The notes under the pieces: model-generated | What the model saw: only the letters and a program-made list of their open reading frames with translations | What the model was told of the DNA's origin: nothing | The model's database searches: none | Source: Halichoerus grypus | Taxonomy: Eukaryota; Chordata; Mammalia; Carnivora; Phocidae | Assembly: GCF_964656455.1 (NCBI RefSeq) | Contig: NC_135718.1 | Location: 147,976,762-148,040,761, forward strand | Reading direction: 5' to 3' | Length of the DNA: 64,000 nucleotides | In this document: positions 22,025 through 33,499 of the stretch, one piece after another | Layout of the letters: each line of letters starts with the position of its first letter | Numbering within the stretch: position 1 is the stretch's first letter | Made by a program: the position numbers and the translations under genes

Positions 22025-23289
22025 AATTTAAAAATTCATAATTAGGATCTCCTGTATGTGTGAATACCAGGTGAACTATCTTCTAGTTATCTCTTGGAAA
22101 AGAAGGAGTCGCTTTATCTTTATCTTTGATCCTATAATTGCTCATATTACGACATGGTCTTTCAAGTAATTTTTTTTCTAAACAGCAAAGTAGTTTTTTT
22201 AAAAGAAGACAAATGATCCTTAAATCATTTCAATCTATGCTAGCTTGTGATGCTTAGAGAAATCGTCTGATGAAATTGTTAAAATAAAAGAAGGCAAAGA
22301 TATTAGTAATTTAGTCATTATTTCTGAAGGTATAATCTCACAACGCAAGTGTTTGATGTCATTGCGGACAACTTTAAAAAGCAGTACTGATGAGTGGTTA
22401 AAGTTTTAGAGAGAATATATCATAAATTATAGTGTTCTAATGATCGTAATTATAATTATAGGATGAATGAAATGATGGATAGTCCAAGCGCTGTGTGAGT
22501 GGGAACTTGTGAGTTAGAACACGATTTCCGGTTGAAGCATCATACATGGATTCAAAAGTTCTGCATCTCAAATGACTTCATTGGCAGTGAGAGGATGTGC
22601 TTTGTGAAACTATGCTAGATGATTCAAAATTTGACTTTAATAATGAAAAAGTTATTCCTACTAGAGGTTCACACTAAGAGTTCAATTGTTTCATGAAATG
22701 TGAGTGAGAAGAAGCATTATTTCTAAAATAACATTTTACTTTATTTAATCTGAGACTTTAAATATGTATGTATAACTAAATTAAGGAATGTTATTAAATA
22801 TTATATGGGATACTAATGGCAGAGAATTGCTTTTCCATAATCATAGGGTAATTTAAATCTTTTCAGGCTGTCCTTCAATGATTACCACTTTCTATGCTTT
22901 CAGCCATTAAAATTTTCTCGTTCCAAATTTGTTCTGATTCCTCAGTCTGCTTCCAGACATGTAGCAGCTTGAAGAGCCTTGCATTTCCCAGGCCATCGAC
23001 TGGCTCTGTTTTCTGGGTAAATGCTAAATGTGTTCTGCTTTCTGTTTTACAATACCCTTTTGGATAACACTCATCATTTTGTTGACCTTTGCGGCCACAG
23101 CACATTGGGCTGATATCCTCAGCAGTCTACAATAAATTCTCGAATCCATTTCTTAGACTGCAACTGAGAGTCTGCAGCCCCTTGTCTCTGGTTAAGGTTT
23201 GGATAATTTCTACCTAATTGTATTGCTTTTCATTATGTTTGCCTGCCGTGAAGCTCACCTACGGTTTCAATGTCAACCTACCCAGGACC
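22025..23289. other. Unassigned non-coding stretch, 1.3 kb
   Basis: Free of recognisable repeats, balanced to AT-rich, without a supported open frame. The 76-codon minus frame at 22875-23105 has no recognisable domain. This is one of the better candidates for unique ancestral sequence. Confidence 0.4.
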
Positions 23290-23430
23290 CAGCACATATT
23301 TAATCCAATCCCTTTGTTTTATGTGCAAAAATATAAAAAGTAAGTCCAGAGAGGTCAAATGATTTATTCAAAATCACAGCTGCTTGGTGGAAGAGTTGGG
23401 GCTGGTGCCCTTCTCCTTTTTCTCAGTCCA
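23290..23430 (-). mobile_element. MIR relic, antisense
   Basis: 'gtaagtccagagaggtcaaa', 'tgatttattcaaaatcacag' and 'ctgcttggtggaagagttgg' follow the antisense MIR core. Confidence 0.65.
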
Positions 23431-23689
23431 CGGAGGGTTCCTGACATCACACTTCCAGGCATTTGCTTAGCAAAGGAAATTGTTGGCCTCAGGTCCAGGG
23501 TGGGTTTGTCCAAGGAGGCCATAGGAACTCTGTCAAGGATGGTTCGAAGAAGGGAAGGGCAAGTGATAGATGAAACCCACACGCAGACCCATCGTCTTAG
23601 GGCTACTCTGCATCTGCTCAAGGTTTATTCCGTCTAAGTTTCCAAAAATGGCATTTGCAAAAATGAAAAGCAATGGGTTCCTATCCAAA

Positions 23690-23800
23690 GTCCTGATCCA
23701 AAGCTCCGTTTATCAGCCCTGGGAACCTGGGCATGTCAATGAAACACAGCGAGCCTTGCTTTACTTTCCTTATTTCTAAAATGGCAAACCAGAAATCCTT
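23690..23800 (+). mobile_element. MIR relic
   Basis: 'cctgggaacctgggcatgtc', then 'ttgctttactttccttattt' and 'ctaaaatggcaaaccagaaa' correspond to the sense MIR core and the 'cctcatctgtaaaatgggg' region. Confidence 0.5.
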
Positions 23801-24294
23801 TCCAACCTGTTGATGAGAACAAGGCAGAAGAGGCCATACAGGTGATCTCCTCTAGGTGAGCAAGCAGATTCCCATAAGGCTACTTCCTAGGCAGGAATAC
23901 CAGCATCTCCGGTGGCCGCTCTCTCCTCTCCACACCCTGCCTCAGAAGGGATGTGATTGGAGTAACTCCATATCGCTGGGGGACATAGCATCCTGCTTTC
24001 TATGGGGAGGGGCCCCTGCAATAGAGGACCTCATGCTTTTCTCTGGAGGCATCTTCTCTGGGGCTGGGTGTGCAGAGAATATATTTTGAAGGGGAGAGGA
24101 TTGCCATGTCCCCCTTGATGGTTCTGTCTGCAAGTGGGGAGATGGATTTCAGCTTGTCATTAGGCATCTGGGAGAAGCATTGGGTGTCTCTCTCTGCTCT
24201 GTCGTGGGAAGCAATAACCCCGGAGATGATGTGTGCCTGGAAATGGCTGCAAACTCATGGTGCAGTCAGTTCCCATTCAGGGTACGCTTTCTGA
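23801..24294. other. Unassigned non-coding stretch
   Basis: GC-moderate sequence with short overlapping open frames on both strands (60-77 codons). None shows a recognisable domain. Confidence 0.35.
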
Positions 24295-24480
24295 GTAAAT
24301 CAGGTGAGATCATTCCTGCATTTGTTCGTTCGTTCATTCATTCATTCACTCACTCATTTGATTCAAGCAATTTTTAATGTCTCCTGTCTTGCAGAAACTA
24401 GTGCCAGATTGTGGGGATACAACAGTGTGATCCAGTCTCTATTTTCAAAGAGCTCCTCTAGGATGTGAGGGCAATCTGGC
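24295..24480 (-). mobile_element. L2 3' end, antisense
   Basis: (TTCA)n at 24327-24360, then 'agattgtggggatacaacag', 'tgtgatccagtctctatttt' and 'caaagagctcctctaggatg'. This matches the usual antisense L2 3' text of attcattcattcaac ... gggatacaaagatgaa ... ggagctcac. Confidence 0.6.
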
Positions 24481-24714
24481 TGTGACATCCATCACTCCTT
24501 TGATCGCCAGGGTTGATTGGGTGAATCTGGCTGGCTAGGTGGCTGTCCCCTTCCTCCCTCCCTTGCTGCTCCATCTGCATCCCTCCCAAAGCTGCACACT
24601 TGGTTGAAGAGGACGACCTTCCCTGATACAGGAGGACCATTCTTCGGTCAGGGGTATAGAAGTAGCTGTGCTTTCCTGCTCAAACCTCCAAACAAGCTCT
24701 TAAGGAGCCCCTCT

Positions 24715-24945
24715 AAGTGGCAGCAGAGAGTTAGCAGTTCATGGCATGGGTTCTGGGTTCAAATACTACTGCAACTCTGACTGGTTGGTGACATTGGGCA
24801 AGTCACAAGACCTCTGTCTCCAGTTTCCTCATCTGTAAAATGGGGATGACAAGAGATGCTGCTTATGGAGGGACTATGAGGGTAAAATGAGTTCACATTT
24901 GCAAAATGCCTAGAACAATGCCTAGTACCTAGTAAATGTGAGAGA
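24715..24945 (+). mobile_element. MIR
   Basis: Clear sense MIR: 'gcatgggttctgggttcaaa', 'gacattgggcaagtcacaag', 'cctctgtctccagtttcctc', 'atctgtaaaatggggatgac', 'gagggtaaaatgagttcaca' and 'aatgcctagtacctagtaaa'. Confidence 0.88.
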
Positions 24946-24950
24946 AGTTT

Positions 24951-25169
24951 TAAATAAGTGAGCGAGGCACCTGGGTGGCTCAGTCATTAAGTGTCTGCCT
25001 TTGGCTCAGGTCATGATCCCAGGGTCCTGGGATGGAGACCCGCATCGGGCTCCCTGCTCGGCGGGAAGCCTGCTTCTCCCTCTCCCACTCCCCCTGCTTG
25101 TGTTCCTGCTCTTGCTATCTCTCTCTCTGTCAAATAAATAAAAATCTTTAAAAAAATAAATAAGTGAGC
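24951..25169 (+). mobile_element. Can-SINE with target duplication and consensus nick site
   Basis: Head 'gaggcacctgggtggctcag', 'tctgcctttggctcaggtca', 'gcatcgggctccctgctcgg' and a 'caaataaataaaaatcttt' tail. Flanks 'taaataagtgagc' are identical at 24951-24963 and 25157-25169. The left flank reads TTTT/AAATAAG, the consensus L1 endonuclease site. It inserted just past a MIR. Confidence 0.96.
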
Positions 25170-25410
25170 TAATAAAGATATACTAAGTCAGAGGAGAAGA
25201 AAATAAGGAAATAAGGAAGCAAATATAAGCAAATAAGGAAGTGATGGGGCTTTCAACTTCTTTCATTCTTTCTGCGTCCCCATCTAGCTGCTCAGTCTCC
25301 TCCCTCATGTCAATCTTCCTCCCCATGGGGGAGATGTCTTAATGTAAGGATTTCTCAAGCAGTGCTAGGAGAGGTATCAATGTGAGCAGCCTTGAAATTT
25401 GTTGTCTCTT

Positions 25411-25619
25411 TAGTACACCATTTCTCTTTTTTTTTTAAGGTTTTATTTATTTATTTGTCAGAGAGAGAGAGAGAGAGAACAAACAGGGGGAGCAGCAGGC
25501 TCCCAGCTGAGCAGGGAGCCCAACGTGGGGCTCGATCCCAAGATCCTGGGATCATGACCTCAGCCGAAGGTAGACGCCCAACCACCTGAGCCACCCAGGC
25601 ATCCTAGTACTCCTTTTCT
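25411..25619 (-). mobile_element. Can-SINE, antisense
   Basis: T run, 'aaggttttatttatttattt', (GA)n, 'gagcccaacgtggggctcga', 'tgggatcatgacctcagccg' and a 'gagccacccaggcatcct' head. Flanks beginning 'tagtac' (25411 and 25605) form an imperfect target duplication. It is inverted relative to the SINE 260 bp upstream. Confidence 0.94.
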
Positions 25620-27079
25620 AAACACGTTATGTCTCTTCTGCTTGAATGCAGGGCATGAAGGATGTCCAGAATAGGATGAAAGTGGGGTTTGTGTATGTGC
25701 AGTGGGAGTGACAGAAAAGGAGTGAGAAGGGGAAAAGGAATATGAGCTCTCCAGGTATCCACAAAGTGGGCCGAGGGGTAGCCTGAGAAAAAGAGTAAAG
25801 ACTGGCACACTTGCATCACCTTCTGGGCCCCCAGAGGTCTGTGCTCAGGGCCACCTTATGGCACAACCTTGAGGTCTATGAGGGAATGATGCCCCCTGGA
25901 GTTGTACAAGCTACGGTTCTGTGTGTGATGGACTAATGGTAAGTGGGCTTCTTGCTGCTGGTAGACTCCGCTCAGATGCCTTTATCAGATAGAGCGGTAG
26001 GTTACAATTTTACTATCATGTGAGAAAGGTTATAATAGAAAGACATGGAAGGTGCTGTAGGAACACAGCAGGGAAAGAACCTAAGTTGGTCTGAATGAAT
26101 TTGTGAATGTTTCCAAAAGTGGTGGTAGCTCAACTCCAAAATGAGGACAAGCTTCCATTAGATACTCAACATTCATCAAACCCTATCCTTTGCCCAGAAG
26201 TGCACCAAGCATTGCCAGAGAGGAGGAACTTATGATCTTGTTGTAGAAATGTGATTTCTATAAAGAATCATTGGTCTATAATAAAGAGAGGTCCTAATAA
26301 AGGGTTGGAGACAGACATGAGTCACGTGAAAGAGGTGTTACATCAATTCTGTGTGTGTTCAAAAGGCATAACATGATCCAACTGAGATAACAGGAAGAAA
26401 AAAATCTGCTTAATGTAAGGAAAGCAGTTTAATGGTCAGAAGCCATTCAGACATGTGATGATCAGCCTGTGGTAGGAGTGAGCCCCTCCCTCGCCATTGT
26501 GTTTAATTGAAGGCAGGGAGCTTGTGTGTGTGTGTGGGGGGGGGAGGGTGTTAGTATAATGCTAACTATGGAAAAAAGTAAATCTCTAATGTCAGTTTCT
26601 TAACACAATTTAAGATTCTTTCTTATTCATGTAGAGTACCTGGCAGGTAACTTTTTTCCTTGTGGTGATTCAGGGCACCTCTGTCTTTGGCCCCACCATC
26701 CCCTTAGTCTTCAGTGTCCTCTGAGTCAGGGAAGAGACGGTGAAGAGGGTTAAGTAAGGAGAACTTCTCCTTACCCGTCTGGGCTCAGAAGTGATCGATA
26801 TCACTTTTCCTCACATTATATTGGTGGTGAGTGGTGATATGATTCCTCCTGGATACAAGAGAGACTGGGGAATGTGGCCCCTGGTTGGGAGGCCACATCC
26901 CAGTTTCAAATCTACACCATGGAAAGGAGAGCCCCAGTTTCGACGGGCAGCTGGCTATCACTGCGTTAGAACTGAAGCCTCAGATGAGAAGCTCACTGGA
27001 TAACCGTTAAGGTCCCTCAGAACTTTGAATTCTATGGTTCTGTTCGGTTCCGTTGCCATCTCTAGTTCCATTTGTGTTT
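25620..27079. other. Unassigned non-coding stretch, 1.5 kb
   Basis: No exon or named repeat is supported. A short GT/G-rich run lies at 26524-26548. Open frames of 65-82 codons overlap on the same strand and start without ATG in places. Confidence 0.35.
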
Positions 27080-27260
27080 TGGCGCAGGTCGCTTTTCCTC
27101 TTTGAGCTCAGTTGTTTGGCCTGTGAAATGAGATGAACAATTCCATTTCGGTTCACAAGGACTCAGGGTCCTTGTGAGATTCAGATGAAATAATCTGTGT
27201 GAACGTGTTTCCTAAATTTGAAAGTGCTCTAAAGATACAAGGCATTATTTTTAGATAGTT
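27080..27260 (+). mobile_element. MIR relic
   Basis: 'ggtcgcttttcctctttgag', 'cctgtgaaatgagatgaaca', 'ccttgtgagattcagatgaa' and 'tgaaagtgctctaaagatac' follow the sense MIR from its core to its 3' part. Confidence 0.7.
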
Positions 27261-28879
27261 GATTCAAACTTAGCCTTGACTTGGGCTTACAGTTGAGCTT
27301 AGGTATTTCTTCCATGTGTCCTTGAAAGAGTATTATAATGCTCTGATATAGGAACATTTTGTATGACTTAGGTTTCTGTAGTTCTGTTTTTCATTTTGAA
27401 TGATTCTAAAGTATTCTTCTAACTCCAGAAAAAAGAACTATAGAAACTGTACTAACCAGAATCTCTTTGCCTGTTATATAATTGCATCTATCCCTTCGAT
27501 ATCATGTACTTGGTAGGGCATAGAAATATGAGCCATCCATTAGTTTTGTACAACATTTTGAAGTTAACATGGGGCATAGATGGATGTGGAAGCATATGAG
27601 TTTTATTGACCAGCAGACAGAAGATGTAGCTGTTGTTGCTATTATAGTGGAACTTAGGTAGATAGAATGTAGGGGAATGAATGTTCTAGTTGGATCTTCT
27701 ATTTAACTGGAATATGCCATGCACAACATTCTGAATCTTCAAAGCGGAAACCTAAGAGGAAACAGAGAAATTACCCACTCCATTCTCTCAGTTAACAGAT
27801 CATGAACCAGGCCCAGAGTGTCACCGAAGATTACAGAACCAGCTTTTGGTGGCCTTGCACTAATGGTGATGGAAGAGGTACATTTTGATCTAGGGTCTCT
27901 AAAATTTAATGCAGCTCTTCTCAATGTACCACAGTACTGTACTTATTTGCCCAATCTTTTGACATCTATAGTGTTTTGGAGTAGCTACAGATACAAAAGG
28001 CACAGATTGGGCAGAGTGTCCACATGCTGCAAAAATTCTAGAAGTTTCCTCTTTTGGGCAACTCTTTTATATAAAGTTGTTTTCTGCCATTTGATGATTT
28101 TTACTCATTTCTCATTCACTGAAGATTCTGGCAAGCTGCATTCTGGTTTGTTGATGTGTTAATGGTATCATTAGTAGTTATGATACCAGTAAGCTTCATG
28201 TCCCATTCTGAATATACATAGCTTGTAGCAGGATAACGGAACTGGAAATAACAAAGCACTGGGATGATAAGCACCATAAAATAGAGGGATAAGCAAATGG
28301 TGATAGATGGAGAGACAGGAAGAATTAGAACTTGTCTGGGACTCTGGAGTTCTCACCCTGCCCCTTACGTTCTATATTTAACATCGAATGGCAGAACAAG
28401 GTTGCTAAGAGTAAGAAGCTGGAGCCTGGCCAATCCACGGCATCAAAGCCATGCACTCTGCAACTTCACGTCTCCAGGCTGTTCATGTGAGGACGATGGA
28501 TGACAGCAGAATTCCAAAGAAATTACTTTGCCCTGAGCTGAGAGGACAACCATCAACAAATCTTCTCCAGGAGGTCAGAGGAAGCTCTCCAAGGCTACAT
28601 CTATGTATACAGAAATCGTGGGGCACAGTTGCCAGTTGCCCCAATAGTGTGGGTAAAAAGTACGGGTCAGGGTAGAAGTAATCACAGTTGGTGGTTAGAG
28701 GGTTCTGGGGGCTGGGTTGAGTGTGCTTTTGCATTGGTGTGTCTGTGTGCATGTGCACATGTGTGTTCATGGATGTGTGTGCATGCATGAGTGTATGGGA
28801 GCGTGGGCATCTAAGAGAGGCACATAGCCCTTTTGCCCAGTATTATGCATACGTGTCTTGATCCTATCCCCAATTTTTT
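27261..28879. other. Unassigned non-coding stretch with degenerate TG repeat
   Basis: No exon is supported. The 114-codon plus frame at 27818-28162 has no recognisable domain. A degenerate (TGTG/CATG) run occupies about 28725-28800. Overlapping open frames at 28297-28788 on both strands are incidental. Confidence 0.35.
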
Positions 28880-28939
28880 TTTATTTACCACAAAATAGTG
28901 CTGATGGTCAAAAGTAGTTTTCTCAGTCTCATCTCTGCA

Positions 28940-29545
28940 TTTTTACTTACACTCTTCATCCTTTCTGTAATACTCTCTTCCAAGTTAGGTATCATGCGGC
29001 AGATTGTATTTTCTATAGTTGGCCTCAATAATAGTTCTAATTCCACAGGCTCATCTTGCAATGTGACCTGGATACTTTCCGCCCTGGGAGGTGGTGGGGG
29101 CAGTCTGTATCCCTTCCTCCGGAATCTCAGAGGGACTGTGACTCACTTGTAATCAAAAGAATGTGCCAGAAGCAATAGGGCTTCTACCCGGTTAGCTGGA
29201 ATTCTTGTGCTGAAGCCAAAAGCCTTCATGGAAGCAATCTAACTGTCCTGCAGCCACCATGCTATCCTAACCTCAACTAACCCTCAACTAACCAGGTTGA
29301 GAAGCCACCTGGAGAAGCCCTGAGATGATATGAACATGGAGCATACCTACCCATCATTGCTGTGCCAGCGTCGGCGACCCTGACTGCAGCCACACGAGAG
29401 ACCCCGAGCCCGAACCACCTCGCCAAGCCCTTCCGCACTCCGTGACTGACAGAAACCATCAGATGTTATAAAATGTTGTTTTTCTGTTTTAAGCTACCAA
29501 GTTTGGCATGATGTGTTATGCAGCAACAGAGTCCAAATATGCTTC
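28940..29545 (+). mobile_element. LTR-like relic (MaLR/ERVL class)
   Basis: The 3' part is diagnostic: 'gactgcagccacacgagaga', 'ccccgagcccgaaccacctc', 'gactgacagaaaccatcaga', 'gttttaagctaccaagtttg' and 'gttatgcagcaacagagtcc'. This resembles LTR ends of ancient retrovirus-like elements. The upstream boundary is uncertain and the family name is not assigned. No coding sequence remains. Confidence 0.5.
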
Positions 29546-29618
29546 TTTAAAGACTTGTTCTTGAATACATTTAATAATGATTAATTTTACTATACTGAGT
29601 TAACCTATTTCTGTGATC

Positions 29619-29855
29619 TTGAATATGTTCTTTTTAAAATTTTTTTAAAAGATTTTATTTATTTTTTTGTCAGAGAGAGAGAGAGCACAAGCAGGGGGAG
29701 CAGCAGTGAGAGGGAGAGGGAGAAGTAGGCTCCCCACCGAGCAGGGAGCCCGATGCGGGGCTCGATCCCAGGACCCTGAGATCATGACCTGAGTTGAAGG
29801 CAGACACTTAACCGACTGAGCCACCCAGGCGCCCTGTTGAATATGTTCTTTTTAA
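29619..29855 (-). mobile_element. Can-SINE, antisense, with perfect 19-bp target duplication
   Basis: 'aaaagattttatttattttt', GA-rich body, 'gagcccgatgcggggctcga', 'gagatcatgacctgagttga' and a 'gagccacccaggcgccc' head. The flanks 'ttgaatatgttctttttaa' are identical at 29619-29637 and 29837-29855. The site lies just beyond the LTR-like relic. Confidence 0.97.
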
Positions 29856-30094
29856 CCTCTAGCCTCAGATTTCACACATCAGACTAGATAAGGTCCAAGG
29901 GAAAACGGGAATAGTTTCCCGTGGCATCTGCCATTGCTCCTTCATTGCTCTGTGTGTGTAAGTTTCCAACTAAGCAGAACGTACACATCCCGCGTGACAC
30001 TCTCACTAGATCCTCAACCTAGTTTGCACCTATGGATACTTATAACTCCACCATTATTCTCCACATAACAGTTGGTGATGTTTGAAACACAAAA

Positions 30095-30535
30095 CCAGAC
30101 TCATAATACCACCCGGCTTGAAACTCTCCAGTGACTTCCATCCCTCTCAGGGGCAAATCCTACTGCCTTTCTACGATCTGGAGGTCTCACACTGTTTGGC
30201 TCCCACTTCTCTCTCTTACACTAACTTCTGCCACATCTTCCCTTCACTTAACTTTATCTTCATTAGCCATTTTCCTAATTCCTGCACAAACTTAGTGTCC
30301 CACATCCGGGCTTGAGAATTGCGGTGTCCTCTGTCTCATGCTCTTGCTCCTGCTGTTGGCATGACTTACTCCTTACTCCATTCAGGTTTCTGCTTCAATG
30401 TCTCTTCCTCTGAGTGGCCTTCTCTTCCCATCTTATCTGGAGTGGCCGCTACCACCTTGATACTCTCTTTGATGCTCTCTAAACTTCCGCTGCTTTATTG
30501 TTTTCCATAACACTCATTATGAAGTGAAATTATAT
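30095..30535 (+). mobile_element. L2 LINE fragment
   Basis: Long ordered L2 match: 'gaaactctccagtgacttcc', 'ctttctacgatctggaggtc', 'ctaacttctgccacatcttc', 'ccattcaggtttctgcttca', 'atgtctcttcctctgagtgg' and 'ttccataacactcattatga'. This covers much of the L2 3' UTR region. It is ancient and non-coding. Confidence 0.88.
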
Positions 30536-31771
30536 TTTATATATAACAGGTTGTACGAAGAAAGTTGTTCTGTCGTCTTGGATTTATCTGAGGTTGCAAA
30601 GGGGAAAGCAAAAGGTGTTAATTGCTTATACACTTAAAAAAAAAAATTTCAGACCTTCTGTGTATATCTGCGAGAGGGAACTTTAAAATTGTCCAGCAGC
30701 CCTCACCCCTTCACCCATCTCAAGGGCAGGTAAACAGAAGTGGGATGACTGATGAGAGGAAGAACCCCTGTAAAGGAGATCACCAATGGCCATGCTGTGC
30801 ATTGACTCCCCCCTTTCTAGGGGAAGGAGAATTTCCTCTTTAACATAGCCAACTACATGGTCTACAATAAAATTGCTCAGCCAATGTGATTCCTGTCCCT
30901 GGATTTTGGTGGGAGTGGGAGATTGGTGGATACAGGGACTGGTGCCTGATTCCTTCTTGTCTAGACCTGAAGGTGGGATTCAGAGGGGCTTGGGGAGACC
31001 AAGCTTCATTCACTGATGGTAGTACTCAAGCCTTTCAGCAGATCAGGTTAGCCTGAATAATGTAACTAGCTTTTAATCTTCTTGAGCAAGATCTTACCCA
31101 AGAGGGTTTCCTGCTAGCTGAAGGCACACACAGAAAGGCTGGAGGGGCAGTGTTGACTATCACCGGAGGGATGTGCATTAGGAAGGGTGAGTGGGGTCAG
31201 AAGTGGTCATGAGTTAGGAGGGCACTTGATTGGGAGGCAAGACTCCTGCCAGCAAGTGCTCCTGAGAGAGGTCCTTAGTGTGACGAGATCGCCGAAGGGC
31301 CTCCAAAGTGCCCCCAAGAGAAAGGGCCAGACTGCAGTTCTATTGAACTCACCTGTCTTGCCCCTTAAGTGTCCCCGCTCCTCTCCCTCCTCCCTCTTCA
31401 CCAGCCTGAAGGAATCAGAGACAATGGAATCAGGAGTGAAGAGGACTAAAGAGACAGAGAGGAACGCACCACGCCCCCACCCCTTTCCTGTTGCCCATTT
31501 CTCAGCCCAAGATGCAGGATATGCTCAAACCCCAAAATAAATGAGAGCAATATTTGATGTTAATTTGGATTAATCTTTAAAATTTCTGAGAATGAGACTG
31601 TTCAATAATACCTGGAAATGATGAGAAACGCAATGCTAGGTGCCCTAGATTTCACCCAGGGTCAGAAAGAAAGGCTCAGCATAGCATATTTAAATGCGAT
31701 CATGATGATTAAAAAAAAAAAAAAGATTTTTGCTTACACTCCACTGAATCCAGGTGGTTAAGTAAACTTGT
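30536..31771. other. Unassigned non-coding stretch, 1.2 kb
   Basis: No exon or named repeat is seen. The 117-codon plus frame at 31187-31540 lies opposite a 64-codon minus frame and has no recognisable domain. Confidence 0.35.
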
Positions 31772-31796
31772 TACACACACACACACACACACACAC
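31772..31796. repeat. (AC)12 microsatellite
   Basis: Pure AC repeat of about 25 bases directly before an L2 3' end. Confidence 0.95.
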
Positions 31797-31960
31797 TTAT
31801 TTATTAAGCATTTTCTGTCTCTTAGAGCAGAAGGTGAACTCCATGAGGGCAAGGCCTTTGTCTACTTCTGTTCACTGTTGTATCCCAGGGTTTAGAAGAC
31901 TGTTGGCACCTTGGAGCTGCTCAATAATATTTTTCCTTGAAAAATGAATTCTAGAGGATT
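31797..31960 (+). mobile_element. L2 3' end
   Basis: 'gaactccatgagggcaaggc', 'ctttgtctacttctgttcac', 'tgttgtatcccagggtttag' and 'gctgctcaataatatttttc' are the standard L2 3' end. Confidence 0.85.
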
Positions 31961-32079
31961 ATAATAACTATTTTTATCTGGATATTCCTTACTCTAGAGA
32001 TGTCCTGACTCCAACTCCCATAGAAAACTTATCCCTATAGAGTCTGGTGAGCTGGCTGGAGAGGAAGAGTGGGGTAGAA

Positions 32080-32270
32080 ACTAGCAAGTTCCGGTACAAA
32101 TGCACTTCCTGGCTGTGTGTGTGTGTGTCTGATGGGGGCACTTAACTGCTTTGAACCTCATTTTCCCTGTCTGTGGAATACAGATTCCATCACTTACTTG
32201 ACAGGGTCATGGTGAGGATTATATCCAAAATGTATACTCAGTTTCTGGTTCATTGTGCTGCCTAACTGTT
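32080..32270 (+). mobile_element. MIR
   Basis: 'acttcctggctgtgtgtgtg', 'ggggcacttaactgctttga', 'acctcattttccctgtctgt' and 'ggtcatggtgaggattatat' follow the sense MIR, with a short TG expansion inside. Confidence 0.75.
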
Positions 32271-32784
32271 CATTCTCCCCTCCTGCAGAAAGAATATTGC
32301 CTTGTTAGTCCCTGCTAAGGTTTTTCTGGTAGACAGAGCCATTGAACTTTTGAATTCAGAGGGGTGACTGTGATTTGCAGCAGGAGCAGTGTTTTCTCTG
32401 GGAGTTCTCTGGCCTCAGAGGTGATGGATGGGCACCTCTCAGGCATAGTTCCTTGATCAATAAGCCATAAAGTCTCAAATTATTTTGTTAGATCCATTGA
32501 TCAAATCCATCGAATTTGTCCCAACTCTTTTATTGTTAAGGCAAGGCCTGGCGATGTTCGGTTTCTCTGTTTGCTACATTCTTCCTTCCATTTGGCTTTA
32601 GGGTAGTGTGCAGAAGTGTGAAAAGGGTAGAAGTGAGGATTGAAGTTCCTGCCCCCACACATCGCAGGAAAAAGCCTTTTTTTGGTTGGTTGTTTCAGAA
32701 TTAAGCAGTGTGGGTTCTTTCTTTCGTCTTTTAAAGGGTTCCTCAACTTATATTGGCTTGGGAGCACCTTTGCTGTTCTTGTAT
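32271..32784. other. Unassigned non-coding stretch
   Basis: No gene or named repeat is seen. Open frames of 80-95 codons on opposite strands overlap. Confidence 0.35.
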
Positions 32785-33062
32785 ACATTCATTCACTCAT
32801 TCATCTATACAATCATTTGATAAATGTACCAAGTGCCTTGGATAGGTTATATATTTACATGGCTATTTGTTTTTTTCTTTAAGGGCCAGCAGGATTCAGA
32901 TTCCCGGGAAGCTGCAAGATTTGCTAGGTACATGACACATGGCATTTCCTCAATTCTTATTGTTGGATGAGTGGATTGAATTGCTTCTGGAGTAATTTGC
33001 TAGGTGGAGCTTTTATTCACTCATTTAACAAACATTTACTGAGTATTTCCTAATGCAATTAA
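32785..33062 (-). mobile_element. L2-like 3' end fragments, antisense
   Basis: 'acattcattcactcattcat' with 'atgtaccaagtgccttgg', and again 'tcactcatttaacaaacatt', 'tactgagtatttcctaatgc' next to the full-length L1. Two separate short antisense L2-like pieces; the second is interrupted by the L1. Confidence 0.5.
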
Positions 33063-33499
33063 TAATGCCTCTTTTTTTTTTTTTTTGATATAGTGTTCCA
33101 TGATTCATTGTTTGCGTATAGCACCCAGTGCTCCATGCAGAACGTGCCCTCTTTAATACCCATCACCAGGCTAACCCATCCTCCCACCCCCCTCCCCTCT
33201 AGAACCCTCAGTTTGTTTTTCAGAGTCCATCGTCTCTCATGGTTCATCTCCCCCTCCGATATCCCCCCCTTCATTCTTCCCCTCCTGCTATCTTCTTCTT
33301 CTTGTTCTTTTTTTTTTTTTTTAACATATAATGTGTTATTTGTTTCAGAGGTACAGATCTGTGATTCAACAGTGTTGCACAATTCGCAGCGCTCACCATA
33401 GCACATACCCTCCCCAATGTCTATCACCCAGCCACCCCATCCCTCCCCCCACCCCCCACTCCAGCAGCCCTCAGTTTGTTTCCTGAGATTAAGAATTCC

